This document shows, in pieces, positions 6,680 to 16,316 of a DNA stretch of 64,000 nt; positions within the stretch are counted from its first letter, which is position 1, and each line of letters starts with the position of its first letter. The position numbers were made by a program, and so were the translations under genes. Below the pieces are notes generated by a model that did not search any database, was not told the DNA's origin, and was given only the letters and a program-made list of their open reading frames with translations. The stretch comes from Novosphingobium chloroacetimidivorans (GTDB taxonomy: Bacteria; Pseudomonadota; Alphaproteobacteria; Sphingomonadales; Sphingomonadaceae), in contig NZ_JACHLR010000016.1 in assembly GCF_014204535.1 (NCBI RefSeq), forward strand, positions 1 through 64,000. The letters run 5' to 3'.

Positions 6680-9196
6680 GTGAATGCACCGATGACCTTC
6701 GACACAGGAGCGCCTCCGCCCAAAGGCTCTAGGGAGCGGCTCGTCGTGATCGGCAACGGCATGGCCGGCTGCCGCGCCGTCGAGGAGATCCTAGCCCGCG
6801 ATCCGAACCGTTTCGAGATCACCATCTTCGGCGCCGAGCCGCGGGTGAACTACAACCGCATCATGCTCTCGCCCGTGCTCGCCGGCGACAAGAGCTTCGA
6901 CGAGATCGTCATCAACGGTGCGGACTGGTACACCGACAACGGCATCACCCTGGTATCGGGCGACCGGGTCGACCACATCGACCGTGCGCACAAGTGCGTC
7001 GTCGCCCGGTCCGGCCGGGTCGAGCCCTACGACACGCTGCTGATCGCCACCGGCTCCGACCCGTTCATCATCCCCATACCGGGCCACGATCTGGACGGCG
7101 TGGTGACCTTCCGCGACTTGGATGACGTCGACAAGATGCTTGCGGCCGCCGAGAAGGGCGGGGATGCGGTGGTGATCGGCGGCGGGCTGCTCGGCCTGGA
7201 AGCGGCGCACGGCCTCTCCTTGCGCGGCATGAAGGTCACCGTCGTCCACCTGATGCCGACGCTGATGGAGCGCCAACTGGACGAAGCCGCCGGCTACCTG
7301 CTCAAGACCGAGTTGGAGCGTCGTGGCCAGACCATCCTCACCGGCGCGAACACCAAGGCGATCCATGGGCTGGACGGGAAAGTCGTCGGGATCGAGCTGG
7401 AGGACGGCACCAGGGTCAAGGCCGACATCGTCGTCATGGCCGCCGGTATCCGCCCCTCGACCGGCCTCGCCAAGGCCGCCGGCCTGGAGTGCGAGCGCGG
7501 TGTCATGGTCGACGACCACATGGTCACCTCCGACCCCGACGTGCTCGCGGTCGGCGAATGCGTCCAGCACCGCGGGCTTTGCTACGGCCTCGTCGCGCCG
7601 CTGTGGGAAATGTGCCGCGCGCTCGCCGACCATGTCACCGACGCGCCTAGCGGCTACCTCGGCTCTGTCACGTCGACCAAGCTCAAGGTTTCCGGGATCG
7701 ACTTGTTCTCCGCGGGCGACTTCTCGGGCGGCGAAGGCTGCGAGGACATCGTCCTGCGCGACGCCGCGCGCGGCGTGTACAAGCGCGTGGTCCTGAAGGA
7801 CGACAAGCTGGTCGGCGCGGTGCTCTACGGCGATACCGCCGATGGCTCCTGGTACTTCGATCTGCTCAAGAAGGGCGAGAGCGTTGCCGATCTCCGCGAG
7901 GGCCTGATCTTCGGGCAGGCCTTCGCTTCCGGGGGCGCCCTCGCGGACCCTAATGCCGCCGTTGCCAACCTCTCGGACGAGGCCGAGATCTGCGGGTGCA
8001 ACGGCGTTTCCAAGGGCACCGTGGTCAAATCGATCCTCGCCGGTGCTTGCTCGCTCGACGCGGTGCGCTCCACCTGCAAGGCCTCGGCCAGCTGCGGGTC
8101 GTGCACGGGCCTAGTCGAATTGCTGCTGAGCCTCACCATGGGCGAGGACTACGGCGGCGCTCGCGAGGTGAAGACGCTCTGCAAGTGCACCAGCTTCGGC
8201 CATGACGACGTGCGCCGCCTAATCGTGGAGAAGCAGCTCAAGTCGATCCCGCAGGTGATGCAGGAACTGCACTGGTCGACGCCCGACGGCTGCGCCTCGT
8301 GCCGCCCGGCGCTCAACTACTACCTGCTTTGCGCGCTGCCCGGCGCGTACGTGGACGATCAGAAAAGCCGCTTCGTCAACGAGCGGATGCACGCCAACAT
8401 CCAGAAGGACGGCACCTATTCCGTGGTCCCGCGCATGTGGGGGGGCCTCACCAACCCGCGTGAATTGCGGGCGATCGCGGATGTCGTCGAGAAGTTCAAC
8501 GCACCCATGGTCAAGGTCACCGGCGGCCAGCGGCTCGACATTTTCGGGATCAGGAAGGAGGACCTGCCCGCCGTCTGGGCGGATCTCAACGCCGCGGGGA
8601 TGGTCTCGGGCCACGCCTACGGCAAGAGCTTGCGCACGGTGAAGACCTGTGTCGGCTCGGAATGGTGCCGCTTCGGCACGCAGGATTCCACTGGCCTTGG
8701 CGTCAAGATCGAGCAGATGACCTGGGGCAGTTGGATGCCGCACAAGTTCAAGATCGCGGTCAGCGGCTGCCCCAGAAACTGCGCGGAGGCGACGATCAAG
8801 GACTTCGGCGTGGTCTGCGTCGACTCGGGCTACGAGCTGCACGTCGGCGGCAACGGCGGCATCAAGGTGCGCGCCACCGACTTCCTGTGCAAGGTCGCCA
8901 CCGAGGAAGAGGCGATGGACGTGTGCGCCGCCTTCACGCAGCTCTATCGCGAGGAGGCGCATTACCTGGAGCGCACCGCGCCGTGGATCGAGCGGGTCGG
9001 CCTCGATCATATCAAGTCCAGGCTGCTCGACGATCCCGACGCGATCCGGCGCTACGCCGCGCGCTTCCGCTATTCGCAGCAGTTCTCGCAGGACGACCCC
9101 TGGGCCAAGCGCGCCTCCGGAGAACGCCGCGACCTGCACGCCCACATCGCGACCGTCCGCCCGTTGGTCGTGACCCCTGAGATGGAGAACGCCTGA
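6680..9196 (+). CDS. nirB: Assimilatory nitrite reductase [NAD(P)H], large subunit
   Basis: Reduces nitrite to ammonium in the cytoplasm using NAD(P)H, FAD, Fe-S clusters and siroheme. The 838-residue chain shows, in order: an FAD-binding N-terminus (VVIGNGMAGCRAVEE), an NAD-binding motif (VVIGGGLLGLEAAHG, near 165), a BFD-like [2Fe-2S] region (CGCNGVSKGT, then SCGSCTG), further Cys pairs (CKC, CASC), and the siroheme/[4Fe-4S] ligand pattern C657-x5-C663 and C697-x3-C701. GTG at 6680 is used with GGAG eight bases upstream; an in-frame ATG at 6692 is the alternative. The stop overlaps the nirD start (ATGA), so the subunits are translationally coupled. Confidence 0.95.
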   Translation: MNAPMTFDTGAPPPKGSRERLVVIGNGMAGCRAVEEILARDPNRFEITIFGAEPRVNYNRIMLSPVLAGDKSFDEIVINGADWYTDNGITLVSGDRVDHIDRAHKCVVARSGRVEPYDTLLIATGSDPFIIPIPGHDLDGVVTFRDLDDVDKMLAAAEKGGDAVVIGGGLLGLEAAHGLSLRGMKVTVVHLMPTLMERQLDEAAGYLLKTELERRGQTILTGANTKAIHGLDGKVVGIELEDGTRVKADIVVMAAGIRPSTGLAKAAGLECERGVMVDDHMVTSDPDVLAVGECVQHRGLCYGLVAPLWEMCRALADHVTDAPSGYLGSVTSTKLKVSGIDLFSAGDFSGGEGCEDIVLRDAARGVYKRVVLKDDKLVGAVLYGDTADGSWYFDLLKKGESVADLREGLIFGQAFASGGALADPNAAVANLSDEAEICGCNGVSKGTVVKSILAGACSLDAVRSTCKASASCGSCTGLVELLLSLTMGEDYGGAREVKTLCKCTSFGHDDVRRLIVEKQLKSIPQVMQELHWSTPDGCASCRPALNYYLLCALPGAYVDDQKSRFVNERMHANIQKDGTYSVVPRMWGGLTNPRELRAIADVVEKFNAPMVKVTGGQRLDIFGIRKEDLPAVWADLNAAGMVSGHAYGKSLRTVKTCVGSEWCRFGTQDSTGLGVKIEQMTWGSWMPHKFKIAVSGCPRNCAEATIKDFGVVCVDSGYELHVGGNGGIKVRATDFLCKVATEEEAMDVCAAFTQLYREEAHYLERTAPWIERVGLDHIKSRLLDDPDAIRRYAARFRYSQQFSQDDPWAKRASGERRDLHAHIATVRPLVVTPEMENA

Positions 9197-9543
9197 TGCA
9201 CGGCGATTGGCTCGACATCGGTCCCAAGACGCAGATCGAACCCGGCACCGCGCGCACCCTGCCGGTCGAAGGCGGGGAGGAGATCGCCGTGTTCCACACC
9301 ATGCGCGGCGAGTTCTTCGCGCTGGTGAACGCCTGCCCGCACAAGCAAGGCCCGCTCAGCCAGGGCATCGTCCATGGCGACGTGGTGACGTGTCCGCTGC
9401 ACAACTGGAACATCTCGCTGAGGAGCGGCAATGCCCTGGGCGCGGACGAGGGCTGCGTGCCGACCATCCCGCTGAGGGTGGATGCAGGGCGCATCTACCT
9501 CAAGCGCTCGGCGGTGCTGTCCCCGCGTGCGGTTCTGGCGTGA
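9196..9543 (+). CDS. nirD: Nitrite reductase small subunit, Rieske-type
   Basis: Small subunit of the NirBD nitrite reductase, 115 residues, the usual length. A Rieske [2Fe-2S] fold is indicated by C47-x-H49 (ACPHK) and C66-x2-H69 (TCPLHN). These four ligands are complete; many NirD proteins of enterobacteria lack them, so this one probably holds a cluster. It starts inside the nirB stop codon. Downstream, a family-C repeat separates it from nasA by 145 bases. Confidence 0.93.
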   Translation: MHGDWLDIGPKTQIEPGTARTLPVEGGEEIAVFHTMRGEFFALVNACPHKQGPLSQGIVHGDVVTCPLHNWNISLRSGNALGADEGCVPTIPLRVDAGRIYLKRSAVLSPRAVLA

Positions 9544-9545
9544 TG

Positions 9546-9686
9546 CCTGTCCTCCCAGATCCGGGGAGGGGGACCGCCCGCAGGGTGGTGGAGGGGATTC
9601 GCGTCCTCCGGCGACCTTTGGAGATGGCGAGACTCCCCTCCGTCACGCGCTCCGCGCGCGCCACCTCCCCGGTCCGGGGAGGACAG
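9546..9686. repeat. Family C palindromic element, copy 4
   Basis: Starts CTGTCCTCCCAGATCCGGGG and ends with the matching CCCCGGTCCGGGGAGGACAG. Outer arms pair over about 30 bases. The right end lies directly before the nasA start, so its GGGGAGGA is the apparent ribosome-binding site for nasA. Confidence 0.8.
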
Positions 9687-9688
9687 CA

Positions 9689-12379
9689 ATGATCAACACC
9701 ACCTGCGCCTACTGCGGCGTCGGCTGCGGCATCACCGCCACCGTCACCGGCCCCCGCTCGGTACAGATCAAGGGTGACGCCGAGCACCCCGCCAACCACG
9801 GCCGGCTGTGCTCAAAGGGCACGCACCTGGGCGAAACCGTCAGCCTCGAAGGCCGCCTGCTCCACCCCATGATCGGCGACAATCGCGCCACTTGGGACCA
9901 AGCCCTCGACCTCGTCGCCGGCAGGATGCGCGACTGCATCGCCGAGCATGGTCCCGATTCGGTCGCCTTCTACGTCTCGGGCCAGCTGCTGACCGAGGAC
10001 TACTACGCCGCCAACAAGCTGATGAAGGGCTTCGTCGGCAGCGCCAACATCGACACCAACTCGCGCCTGTGCATGGCCAGCGCCGTCGCCGCGCACAACC
10101 GGGCCTTCGGCGAGGACGTGGTGCCGTGCTCGTACGAGGACCTGGAGGAGGCGGACCTGATCCTGCTGGTCGGCTCCAACACCGCCTGGTGCCACCCGGT
10201 GATCTGGCAACGCATCGAGGCGGCGCGCGAGAAGCGCGGCACCAGGCTGGTCGTGATCGACCCGCGCCGCACCGAAACCGCCGAGCAGGCGGATCTCTAC
10301 GTACCAGTCGCGCCCGATGGCGACGTGGCGCTGTTCAACGCACTGCTCGCGGAGATGCGGGAGCGCGGGCTGTTGGATGAAGGCTACCTCGCCGAACGCG
10401 TCGAGGTGGATGCGGGGTTCTGGTCCGAACTTGCTCCTTACCGTCGCCCCCGCGCAGGCGGGGGCCCCGCTACTTGCGGCACAGGGCAGCGCGTGGACCA
10501 AGAAAGCGGGGCCCCCGCCTGCGCGGGGGCGACGGCGAGTTTTGCTGCCGAGCTTGCGCGCCAAGCCGGCATCCCCGCCGCCACCTTCACCCAGCTTGCC
10601 GACCTCGTCGCCGCCCACCCCCGCACCGTCACCCTGTTCAGCCAGGGCGCCAATCAGTCGGTCTGCGGCACCGACAAGGGCAACGCGATCATCAACCTCC
10701 ACCTCGCCACCGGCCGCATCAACCGGCCCGGCGCGGGACCGTTCTCGATCACCGGCCAGCCCAACGCCATGGGCGGGCGCGAAGTGGGCGGGCTCGCCAA
10801 CATGCTCGCCTGCCACCTCGGCTTCACGAACGATGAGCGCGATGCGGTGGCGCGGTTCTGGCAGGCGCCGAACATCTGCACCGGCCCGGGCCTCAAGGCG
10901 GTCGACCTGTTCCGCGCGGTGCATGACGGTCGGATCAAGTTCCTCTGGGTCATGGCCACCAACCCCGCCGTTTCGATGCCCGACAGCGGCTTCGTGCGCG
11001 AGGCGCTGGCCCGCTGCCCCACCGTGGTCGTCTCGGACGTCATCGCCGACACCGACACCGGCCGCTTCGCCCACATCCGCCTGCCCGCGCTCGCCTGGGG
11101 CGAGAAGGACGGCACCGTCACCAACTCCGAGCGCCGCGTGAGCCGCCAGCGCGCCTTGTTCGCGCCACCGGGCGAGGCCCGCGCCGACTGGCGGATCGTA
11201 GCGCAAGTCGCCGAACGGCTGGGCTGGGGCGAGCACTTCGCGTGGGACCACCCTGCGGGCGTGTTCCGCGAGTTCGCCGCCATGACCGGCCTTGCCGCAG
11301 AGCGCGGCAAGGTGCTCGACCTCACTGCCCTGGCCAACCTCGATGACGCGGCCTACGAGACCATGGCCCCGTTCCAGTGGGGCGGCGCTTACCCGCTCGC
11401 GCACGGCTACCCGACGCCGAGCGGCAAGGCCCGCCTCGTCAGCGTCGCGCCGGCAGAGCCGCATACCGACAGCGCCTACCCGCTGCGCCTCAACACCGTG
11501 CGCTACCGCGACCAATGGCACACGATGACGCGCACCGGCCTCTCGCCGACGCTGTCGCAGCACCGGCCCGAGGCGCTGCTCGAAGTGCACCCGCAGGATG
11601 CGCTGGCGCAGGGGCTTTCCGATGGCGGGCTTGCCCGTGTCGAGAGCGCCAGCGGCGCCAGCGTGTTCCGGGTCCGGGTCACCGCCACGCAGCGGCCCGG
11701 CGAGATCTGCGTGCCGATGCACTGGACAGACGCCATGGCCTGCGGTGCCCGCGCTAACCGGCTGCCGGGGCAGGGCACCGACCCGATCTCCGGCCAACCC
11801 GGGTTCAAGAACGCCGCCGCCCGCGTCCAGCCGGTCAAGCCCGAGTGGCGCGCCTTTGTCGCGAGCCGAGAGGCGATCGCGCCAGCGGGCCTGCTCTACT
11901 GGAGCCGCTCGCGCATCCCCGGCGGCTGGCTGACCGAACTCGCCGGAGAGGGCGCGGTGGACCTTGGCGCGCTGTTGCCTGCGGGCGAGCGCGTCGAAGT
12001 GGTCGACGTGGCCCGTGGCATGCGCCGGATCGTGGTACAAGGCGGGGACGGCAGCCTTGCCGCCGCGCTCTATCTCACGCGTTCGGGCGACCTGCCGCGC
12101 CGGGACTGGATCGCCGCGCAGCTCGGCGGGGGCGAGGCCCACCCGGTCGAACTGCTTGCCGGCCGCCCCTCGACGCCGATGGTGGAACGCGGTGCGATCG
12201 TGTGCGTCTGCCACGGCGTCGGCGAAAAGGACATCGCCGCCGCCTTCGAGGTCGGCGCCGCCACTGTCGCGGCGATCGGCGCGGCGACCTGCGCGGGCAC
12301 CAATTGCGGCAGCTGCCGTCCGGCGATCGCGCGGCTGCTGGAAGCCTGCAACGCCCGCGAGAGGGAGGCCGCCGAATGA
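9689..12379 (+). CDS. nasA: Assimilatory nitrate reductase, catalytic subunit, with repeat-encoded insert
   Basis: Molybdopterin enzyme that reduces nitrate to nitrite in the cytoplasm, feeding NirBD. The 896-residue chain starts with a [4Fe-4S] motif (C6, C9, C13, C41), followed by molybdopterin oxidoreductase domains (for example LVGSNTAWCHPVIWQR and GPFSITGQPNAMGGREVGGL), a molybdopterin dinucleotide-binding domain, and a C-terminal BFD-like [2Fe-2S] region (VCVCHGVGEKD near 838, TNCGSC). Residues about 252-282 come from a family-A palindromic repeat (10443-10533) inserted in frame between the first half of the chain and the segment LARQAGIPAATF. ATG 9689 is the only start that places Cys6 correctly. 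The stop overlaps the cobA start. Confidence 0.92.
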   Translation: MINTTCAYCGVGCGITATVTGPRSVQIKGDAEHPANHGRLCSKGTHLGETVSLEGRLLHPMIGDNRATWDQALDLVAGRMRDCIAEHGPDSVAFYVSGQLLTEDYYAANKLMKGFVGSANIDTNSRLCMASAVAAHNRAFGEDVVPCSYEDLEEADLILLVGSNTAWCHPVIWQRIEAAREKRGTRLVVIDPRRTETAEQADLYVPVAPDGDVALFNALLAEMRERGLLDEGYLAERVEVDAGFWSELAPYRRPRAGGGPATCGTGQRVDQESGAPACAGATASFAAELARQAGIPAATFTQLADLVAAHPRTVTLFSQGANQSVCGTDKGNAIINLHLATGRINRPGAGPFSITGQPNAMGGREVGGLANMLACHLGFTNDERDAVARFWQAPNICTGPGLKAVDLFRAVHDGRIKFLWVMATNPAVSMPDSGFVREALARCPTVVVSDVIADTDTGRFAHIRLPALAWGEKDGTVTNSERRVSRQRALFAPPGEARADWRIVAQVAERLGWGEHFAWDHPAGVFREFAAMTGLAAERGKVLDLTALANLDDAAYETMAPFQWGGAYPLAHGYPTPSGKARLVSVAPAEPHTDSAYPLRLNTVRYRDQWHTMTRTGLSPTLSQHRPEALLEVHPQDALAQGLSDGGLARVESASGASVFRVRVTATQRPGEICVPMHWTDAMACGARANRLPGQGTDPISGQPGFKNAAARVQPVKPEWRAFVASREAIAPAGLLYWSRSRIPGGWLTELAGEGAVDLGALLPAGERVEVVDVARGMRRIVVQGGDGSLAAALYLTRSGDLPRRDWIAAQLGGGEAHPVELLAGRPSTPMVERGAIVCVCHGVGEKDIAAAFEVGAATVAAIGAATCAGTNCGSCRPAIARLLEACNAREREAAE
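10443..10533. repeat. Family A palindromic element inside nasA
   Basis: Left arm GTCGCCCCCGCGCAGGCGGG, right arm the exact complement CCCGCCTGCGCGGGGGCGAC, about 91 bases in all, in a coding gene. It adds a peptide with RRPRAGGGPA and SGAPACAGA and leaves the frame open. It is the best-preserved palindrome of the family in the window. Confidence 0.9.
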
Positions 12380-13194
12380 CGCGCTCGTCCAAGGATTTCG
12401 CAGCCGATTTCCCGAAAGGCTCGGTCTGGCTGGTCGGCGCCGGTCCCGGCGATCCCGAGCTGCTGACTCGCAAGGCAGAGCGGCTGATCGGGCAGGCCAG
12501 CGTCGTGTTCTACGATGCGCTGGTCGGTCCCGAGGTGCTGGACATGGCACGGGCGTCCGCGCGGCTGGTGCATGTCGGCAAGCGTTCGGGCCGGCATTCG
12601 AAGGACCAGACGACGATCGACGCGCTGATCGTTGAGGCGGCACTGGCCGGCGAGCGGGTGGTGCGCCTGAAAGGTGGCGATCCCTCGATCTTCGGCCGCG
12701 CGACCGAGGAACTGGAAGCCTGTCGCGCCGCCGGGGTGCAGGTGCGCGTCTGTCCCGGCGTGACCGCAGCGAGCGCCGCGGCGGCGAGCCTGGGCGCATC
12801 GCTGACGCTGCGCGGCCTCGCGCGCAAGCTGACCTTCGTTACCGCGCATGCCCGTGCGGGTGAGCCGCTCGATCTCGACTGGACGCGTCTGGCCGATCCC
12901 GAAGCGACCCTGGCGGTCTACATGGGCAAGGCGGCTGCTGGCGAGGTATCGTCACGGCTGATGGCACAAGGCCTTGCGGGTGACACGCCCGTCGCGCTGG
13001 TCGAATCGGCCAGCTTGCCCGAAGAGCGGGTGTTCTTGACGCGGCTCGATCTGCTGGCGCTCAGCGCGAAAACGGCGCTGGGGGACGGTCCGGCGCTGCT
13101 CCTGATCGGTGAGGCGTTGCGGGCGGTGTCATCCCGACGCGAGCTGAAATCCACCACCACGTCATTCCCGAGAAGGCGGGAATCCATCTCCTGA
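12376..13194 (+). CDS. cobA: Uroporphyrinogen-III C-methyltransferase
   Basis: Transfers two methyl groups from SAM to uroporphyrinogen III to make precorrin-2, the precursor of siroheme used by NirB. The 272-residue protein has the N-terminal SAM-site motif VGAGPGDPELLT (about 20-31), RLKGGDPSIFGR near 97-108 and the family motif CPGVTAASAAAA. It overlaps the nasA stop by four bases and ends the nitrate operon. The last residues (STTTSFPRRRESIS) are encoded by the left arm of a family-B repeat, whose TGA gives the stop codon; the ordinary family end is probably near EALRAV. The CysG oxidase/chelatase part is absent, so siroheme needs another enzyme elsewhere. Confidence 0.9.
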   Translation: MTRSSKDFAADFPKGSVWLVGAGPGDPELLTRKAERLIGQASVVFYDALVGPEVLDMARASARLVHVGKRSGRHSKDQTTIDALIVEAALAGERVVRLKGGDPSIFGRATEELEACRAAGVQVRVCPGVTAASAAAASLGASLTLRGLARKLTFVTAHARAGEPLDLDWTRLADPEATLAVYMGKAAAGEVSSRLMAQGLAGDTPVALVESASLPEERVFLTRLDLLALSAKTALGDGPALLLIGEALRAVSSRRELKSTTTSFPRRRESIS

Positions 13195-13314
13195 GCTCCC
13201 GATTGGCGCTACGGTGAGTTGCCGCGGGGCGATGCCGCTGCCCTTCGACCCTGCCCTTACCGTCGAACCATCGGCGCGTACCGGAGATGGATCCCCGCCT
13301 GCGCGGGGATGACG
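13161..13314. repeat. Family B palindromic element, copy 1 (overlaps the end of cobA)
   Basis: Left arm GTCATTCCCGAGAAGGCGGG with AATCCATCTCCTGA; right arm GGAGATGGATCCCCGCCTGC ending GGATGACGAG. The outer arms pair; the middle is about 85 bases of unique sequence. Full or half copies of the family recur at 20530, 26322, 42462, 42892 and 49720. Confidence 0.75.
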
Positions 13315-13378
13315 AGCATCTTGGGGGTAAGAGGAATCTGCGGGGCCGGGACCACGTGTGATCGACCCGGTTCCTACA

Positions 13379-14260
13379 TTACCCCAGCAGCCTCTCGGCG
13401 ATCCTGCGCACGTCGGCGCCCATGTCCGGCCGGTCGAGCGCGATCGCCAGCGTCGCCTCCACGAAGCCCAGCTTGGAACCGCAATCGAACCGGCGGCCCT
13501 GGAAGGTCACCGCATGGAACGGCTGCGTGTCGATCAGCTTGGCCATCGAGTCGGTCAGCTGGATTTCGCCGCCGGCGCCCTTGTCCTGCGTGGCCAGCAA
13601 ACCCATGACTTCGGGCTGGAGGATGTAGCGGCCCGAGACGATTAGGTTGGATGGCGCCTCGTCCACCTTGGGCTTCTCGACCAGGCCCTTGACCTCGGTC
13701 AGGTTCCCCTTGCTGGCACCGGGCGCGATCACGCCGTAGCTGGAGACGTCCTCGCGCGGCACTTCCAGCACCGAGATCAGGTTGCCGCCCACTTCGTTGT
13801 AGGCCTCGATCATCTGCGCCATGCAGCCGGGTTTGCCGTACATCAGCTCGTCGGGCAGGAAGATTGCAAAGGGCTCGTCGCCCACCACCGCGCGCGCGCA
13901 CCACACGGCATGGCCCAGGCCCAGCGGCACTTGCTGGCGCACGGTGGTGAGATTTCCGGGCTGCATCCGCGTCGATTCGAGTGGATCGAGCGACTTGCCG
14001 CGACCGGTCATGGTCGCTTCCAGCTCGTACGCGGTGTCGAAATGCTCGACGATGGCGGTCTTGCCGCGGCCGGTAACGAAGACGAATTCCTCTATCCCAG
14101 CCTCACGTGCTTCGTCGACCGCGTACTGGATCAGCGGGCGATCGACGATCGGCAGCAGTTCCTTGGGGATCGCTTTCGTCGCGGGCAGAAATCGCGTGCC
14201 CAGACCGGCAACGGGAAAAACGGCTTTTTTGACGGGCTTGCGAAACTGGGTGTCGGACAT
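13379..14260 (-). CDS. galU: UTP-glucose-1-phosphate uridylyltransferase
   Basis: Makes UDP-glucose from UTP and glucose-1-phosphate for exopolysaccharide and lipopolysaccharide synthesis. The 293-residue nucleotidyltransferase has the family signature VAGLGTRFLPATKAIPKELL near the start and later VEKP and RYILQPE. I chose the ATG at 14260 (protein MSDTQFRKPVKKAVFPV); an in-frame ATG at 14317 would add 19 residues without family similarity. It stands alone between the cobA repeat and murA, transcribed away from murA. Confidence 0.93.
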   Translation of the reverse strand: MSDTQFRKPVKKAVFPVAGLGTRFLPATKAIPKELLPIVDRPLIQYAVDEAREAGIEEFVFVTGRGKTAIVEHFDTAYELEATMTGRGKSLDPLESTRMQPGNLTTVRQQVPLGLGHAVWCARAVVGDEPFAIFLPDELMYGKPGCMAQMIEAYNEVGGNLISVLEVPREDVSSYGVIAPGASKGNLTEVKGLVEKPKVDEAPSNLIVSGRYILQPEVMGLLATQDKGAGGEIQLTDSMAKLIDTQPFHAVTFQGRRFDCGSKLGFVEATLAIALDRPDMGADVRRIAERLLG

Positions 14261-14494
14261 CGGCGCTTCAATCCCCTGTAAGCGGCACTCTGTGGCATGT
14301 GGAACTCTATGCTGCACTGCATCTTAAAGCGGCATCGTCTTAGCAAGGCAATTGCTTGCAGACGATGGTTGCGATTGCGTGAACGCCGCGGTGCATCATC
14401 CGTTTCGGAGCGACCGGCCGTGTGAGGTAACGGCCTGGCCTTGTGCCCGGCCGCGCTCGCTTGCTGCCTGTCACAAACGCGCTAAAGGGCCGTG

Positions 14495-15778
14495 ATGGAC
14501 AAGATCATCATCGAAGGCGGCAAGCGCCTCTCGGGCACCATCCCCGTTTCCGGCGCCAAGAATGCGGCACTGACCCTGTTGCCCTGCGCGCTGCTGACCG
14601 ACGAGCCGCTGACGTTGCGCAACCTGCCGCGCCTGGCCGACATCGACGGTTTCCAGCACCTGATGAACCAGTTCGGCATTTCGACCACGATCGCCGGTTC
14701 GCGGCCGGAGGACTTCGGCCGGGTGATGACGCTGGCCGCCACCCGCATCACCAGCTCGGTCGCGCCTTACGAACTGGTGCGCAAGATGCGCGCCTCGATC
14801 CTGGTGCTCGGCCCGATGCTGGCGCGCATGGGCGAGGCGACCGTGTCGCTCCCCGGCGGCTGCGCCATCGGCAACCGCCCGATCGACCTGCACTTGAAGG
14901 CTCTCGAAGCGCTGGGCGCGACGATCGAGATGGCGGCGGGCTACGTGCGCGCGATCGCGCCGGACGGCGGGTTGCCCGGTGGGCGCTACTCGTTCCCGGT
15001 GGTTTCGGTCGGCGCGACCGAGAACGCGCTGATGGCGGCGGCGACCGCGCGCGGCAAGTCGACGCTACACAACGCCGCGCGCGAGCCGGAGATCGTCGAC
15101 CTGTGCAACCTGCTGGTGGCGATGGGTGCGCAGATCGAGGGGATCGGCAGCAGCGACCTCACCATCCACGGCGTGCCGCGTCTCCATGGCGCCACCTACC
15201 GCGTCATGCCGGACCGGATCGAGGCGGGCAGCTATGCTTGCGCCGCCGCGATCACCGGGGGCGAAGTGACGCTGACCGGTACGCGGATCGAGGAGATGGA
15301 TGCGACCATCCAGGCGCTGCGCAGCGCCGGCGTGCATGTCGAGCCACGGCCCGAGGGGCTGCACATCGCCGCCGATGGCAAGCTGCGCGCGGTGACCCTG
15401 GCGACCGCGCCGTACCCGGGCTTCGCCACCGACATGCAGGCCCAGCTGATGGCGCTGCTGTGCATGGCTGAGGGATCGAGCGTGCTGACCGAGACGATCT
15501 TCGAGAACCGCTACATGCACGTGCCCGAGCTCAACCGCATGGGCGCGCGGATCGAGACGTCGGGCCGCACTGCCATCGTCCACGGCGTGGGCAAGCTGCA
15601 CGGCGCCGAGGTCATGGCGACCGACTTGCGCGCCTCGATGAGCTTGGTCATCGCGGGCCTGGCGGCGGAGGGGGAGACGCAGGTCCACCGCCTTTACCAC
15701 CTCGATCGCGGCTATGAGCGGCTGGAGGAGAAGCTCTCGCTGCTCGGGGCACAGGTCGAGCGCGTCGGCGGCGAGTAA
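14495..15778 (+). CDS. murA: UDP-N-acetylglucosamine 1-carboxyvinyltransferase
   Basis: First committed step of peptidoglycan synthesis: transfers enolpyruvate from PEP to UDP-GlcNAc in the cytoplasm. The 427-residue protein has SGAKNAAL near residue 19 and the active-site loop [13 protein letters not shown] with Cys123, the residue attacked by fosfomycin in the family. The usual C-terminal stretch [14 protein letters not shown] is present. Start chosen at ATG 14495; a GTG directly upstream (14492) is also possible. A 234-base gap separates it from galU on the other strand, enough for divergent promoters. Confidence 0.95.
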   Translation: MDKIIIEGGKRLSGTIPVSGAKNAALTLLPCALLTDEPLTLRNLPRLADIDGFQHLMNQFGISTTIAGSRPEDFGRVMTLAATRITSSVAPYELVRKMRASILVLGPMLARMGEATVSLPGGCAIGNRPIDLHLKALEALGATIEMAAGYVRAIAPDGGLPGGRYSFPVVSVGATENALMAAATARGKSTLHNAAREPEIVDLCNLLVAMGAQIEGIGSSDLTIHGVPRLHGATYRVMPDRIEAGSYACAAAITGGEVTLTGTRIEEMDATIQALRSAGVHVEPRPEGLHIAADGKLRAVTLATAPYPGFATDMQAQLMALLCMAEGSSVLTETIFENRYMHVPELNRMGARIETSGRTAIVHGVGKLHGAEVMATDLRASMSLVIAGLAAEGETQVHRLYHLDRGYERLEEKLSLLGAQVERVGGE

Positions 15779-16090
<312 letters not shown>

Positions 16091-16117
16091 AGCCCTGAGA
16101 GGATCGCCAACGAAACG

Positions 16118-16145
16118 GGCGGCGGGCACGCATCCGCCGCCTTTT
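16118..16145 (+). terminator. Intrinsic terminator after the small conserved gene
   Basis: GGCGGCGG (16118-16125), an eight-base loop, CCGCCGCC (16134-16141) and TTTT. The stem is perfect. Confidence 0.85.
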
Positions 16146-16316
16146 CGTATGGGCATGAGACACAGAGCCGCAGGCGAGGGTCACGACGTAGTTAGGTTTG
16201 GCCCTCTCCCCTCCCCCTCGTCATTGCGAGCGTAGCGAAGCAATCCACGGCAACGGCCGCCTCCTGCCGATTCGTCGGACCTCTGGCCCGTAACGACGGC
16301 GAAGCCTTGCGAGATA

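Noticed and set aside
9812..12799. A 995-codon - strand frame opposite nasA and cobA
   Set aside because: Antisense shadow of two well-supported genes; no ribosome-binding site and no domain pattern.
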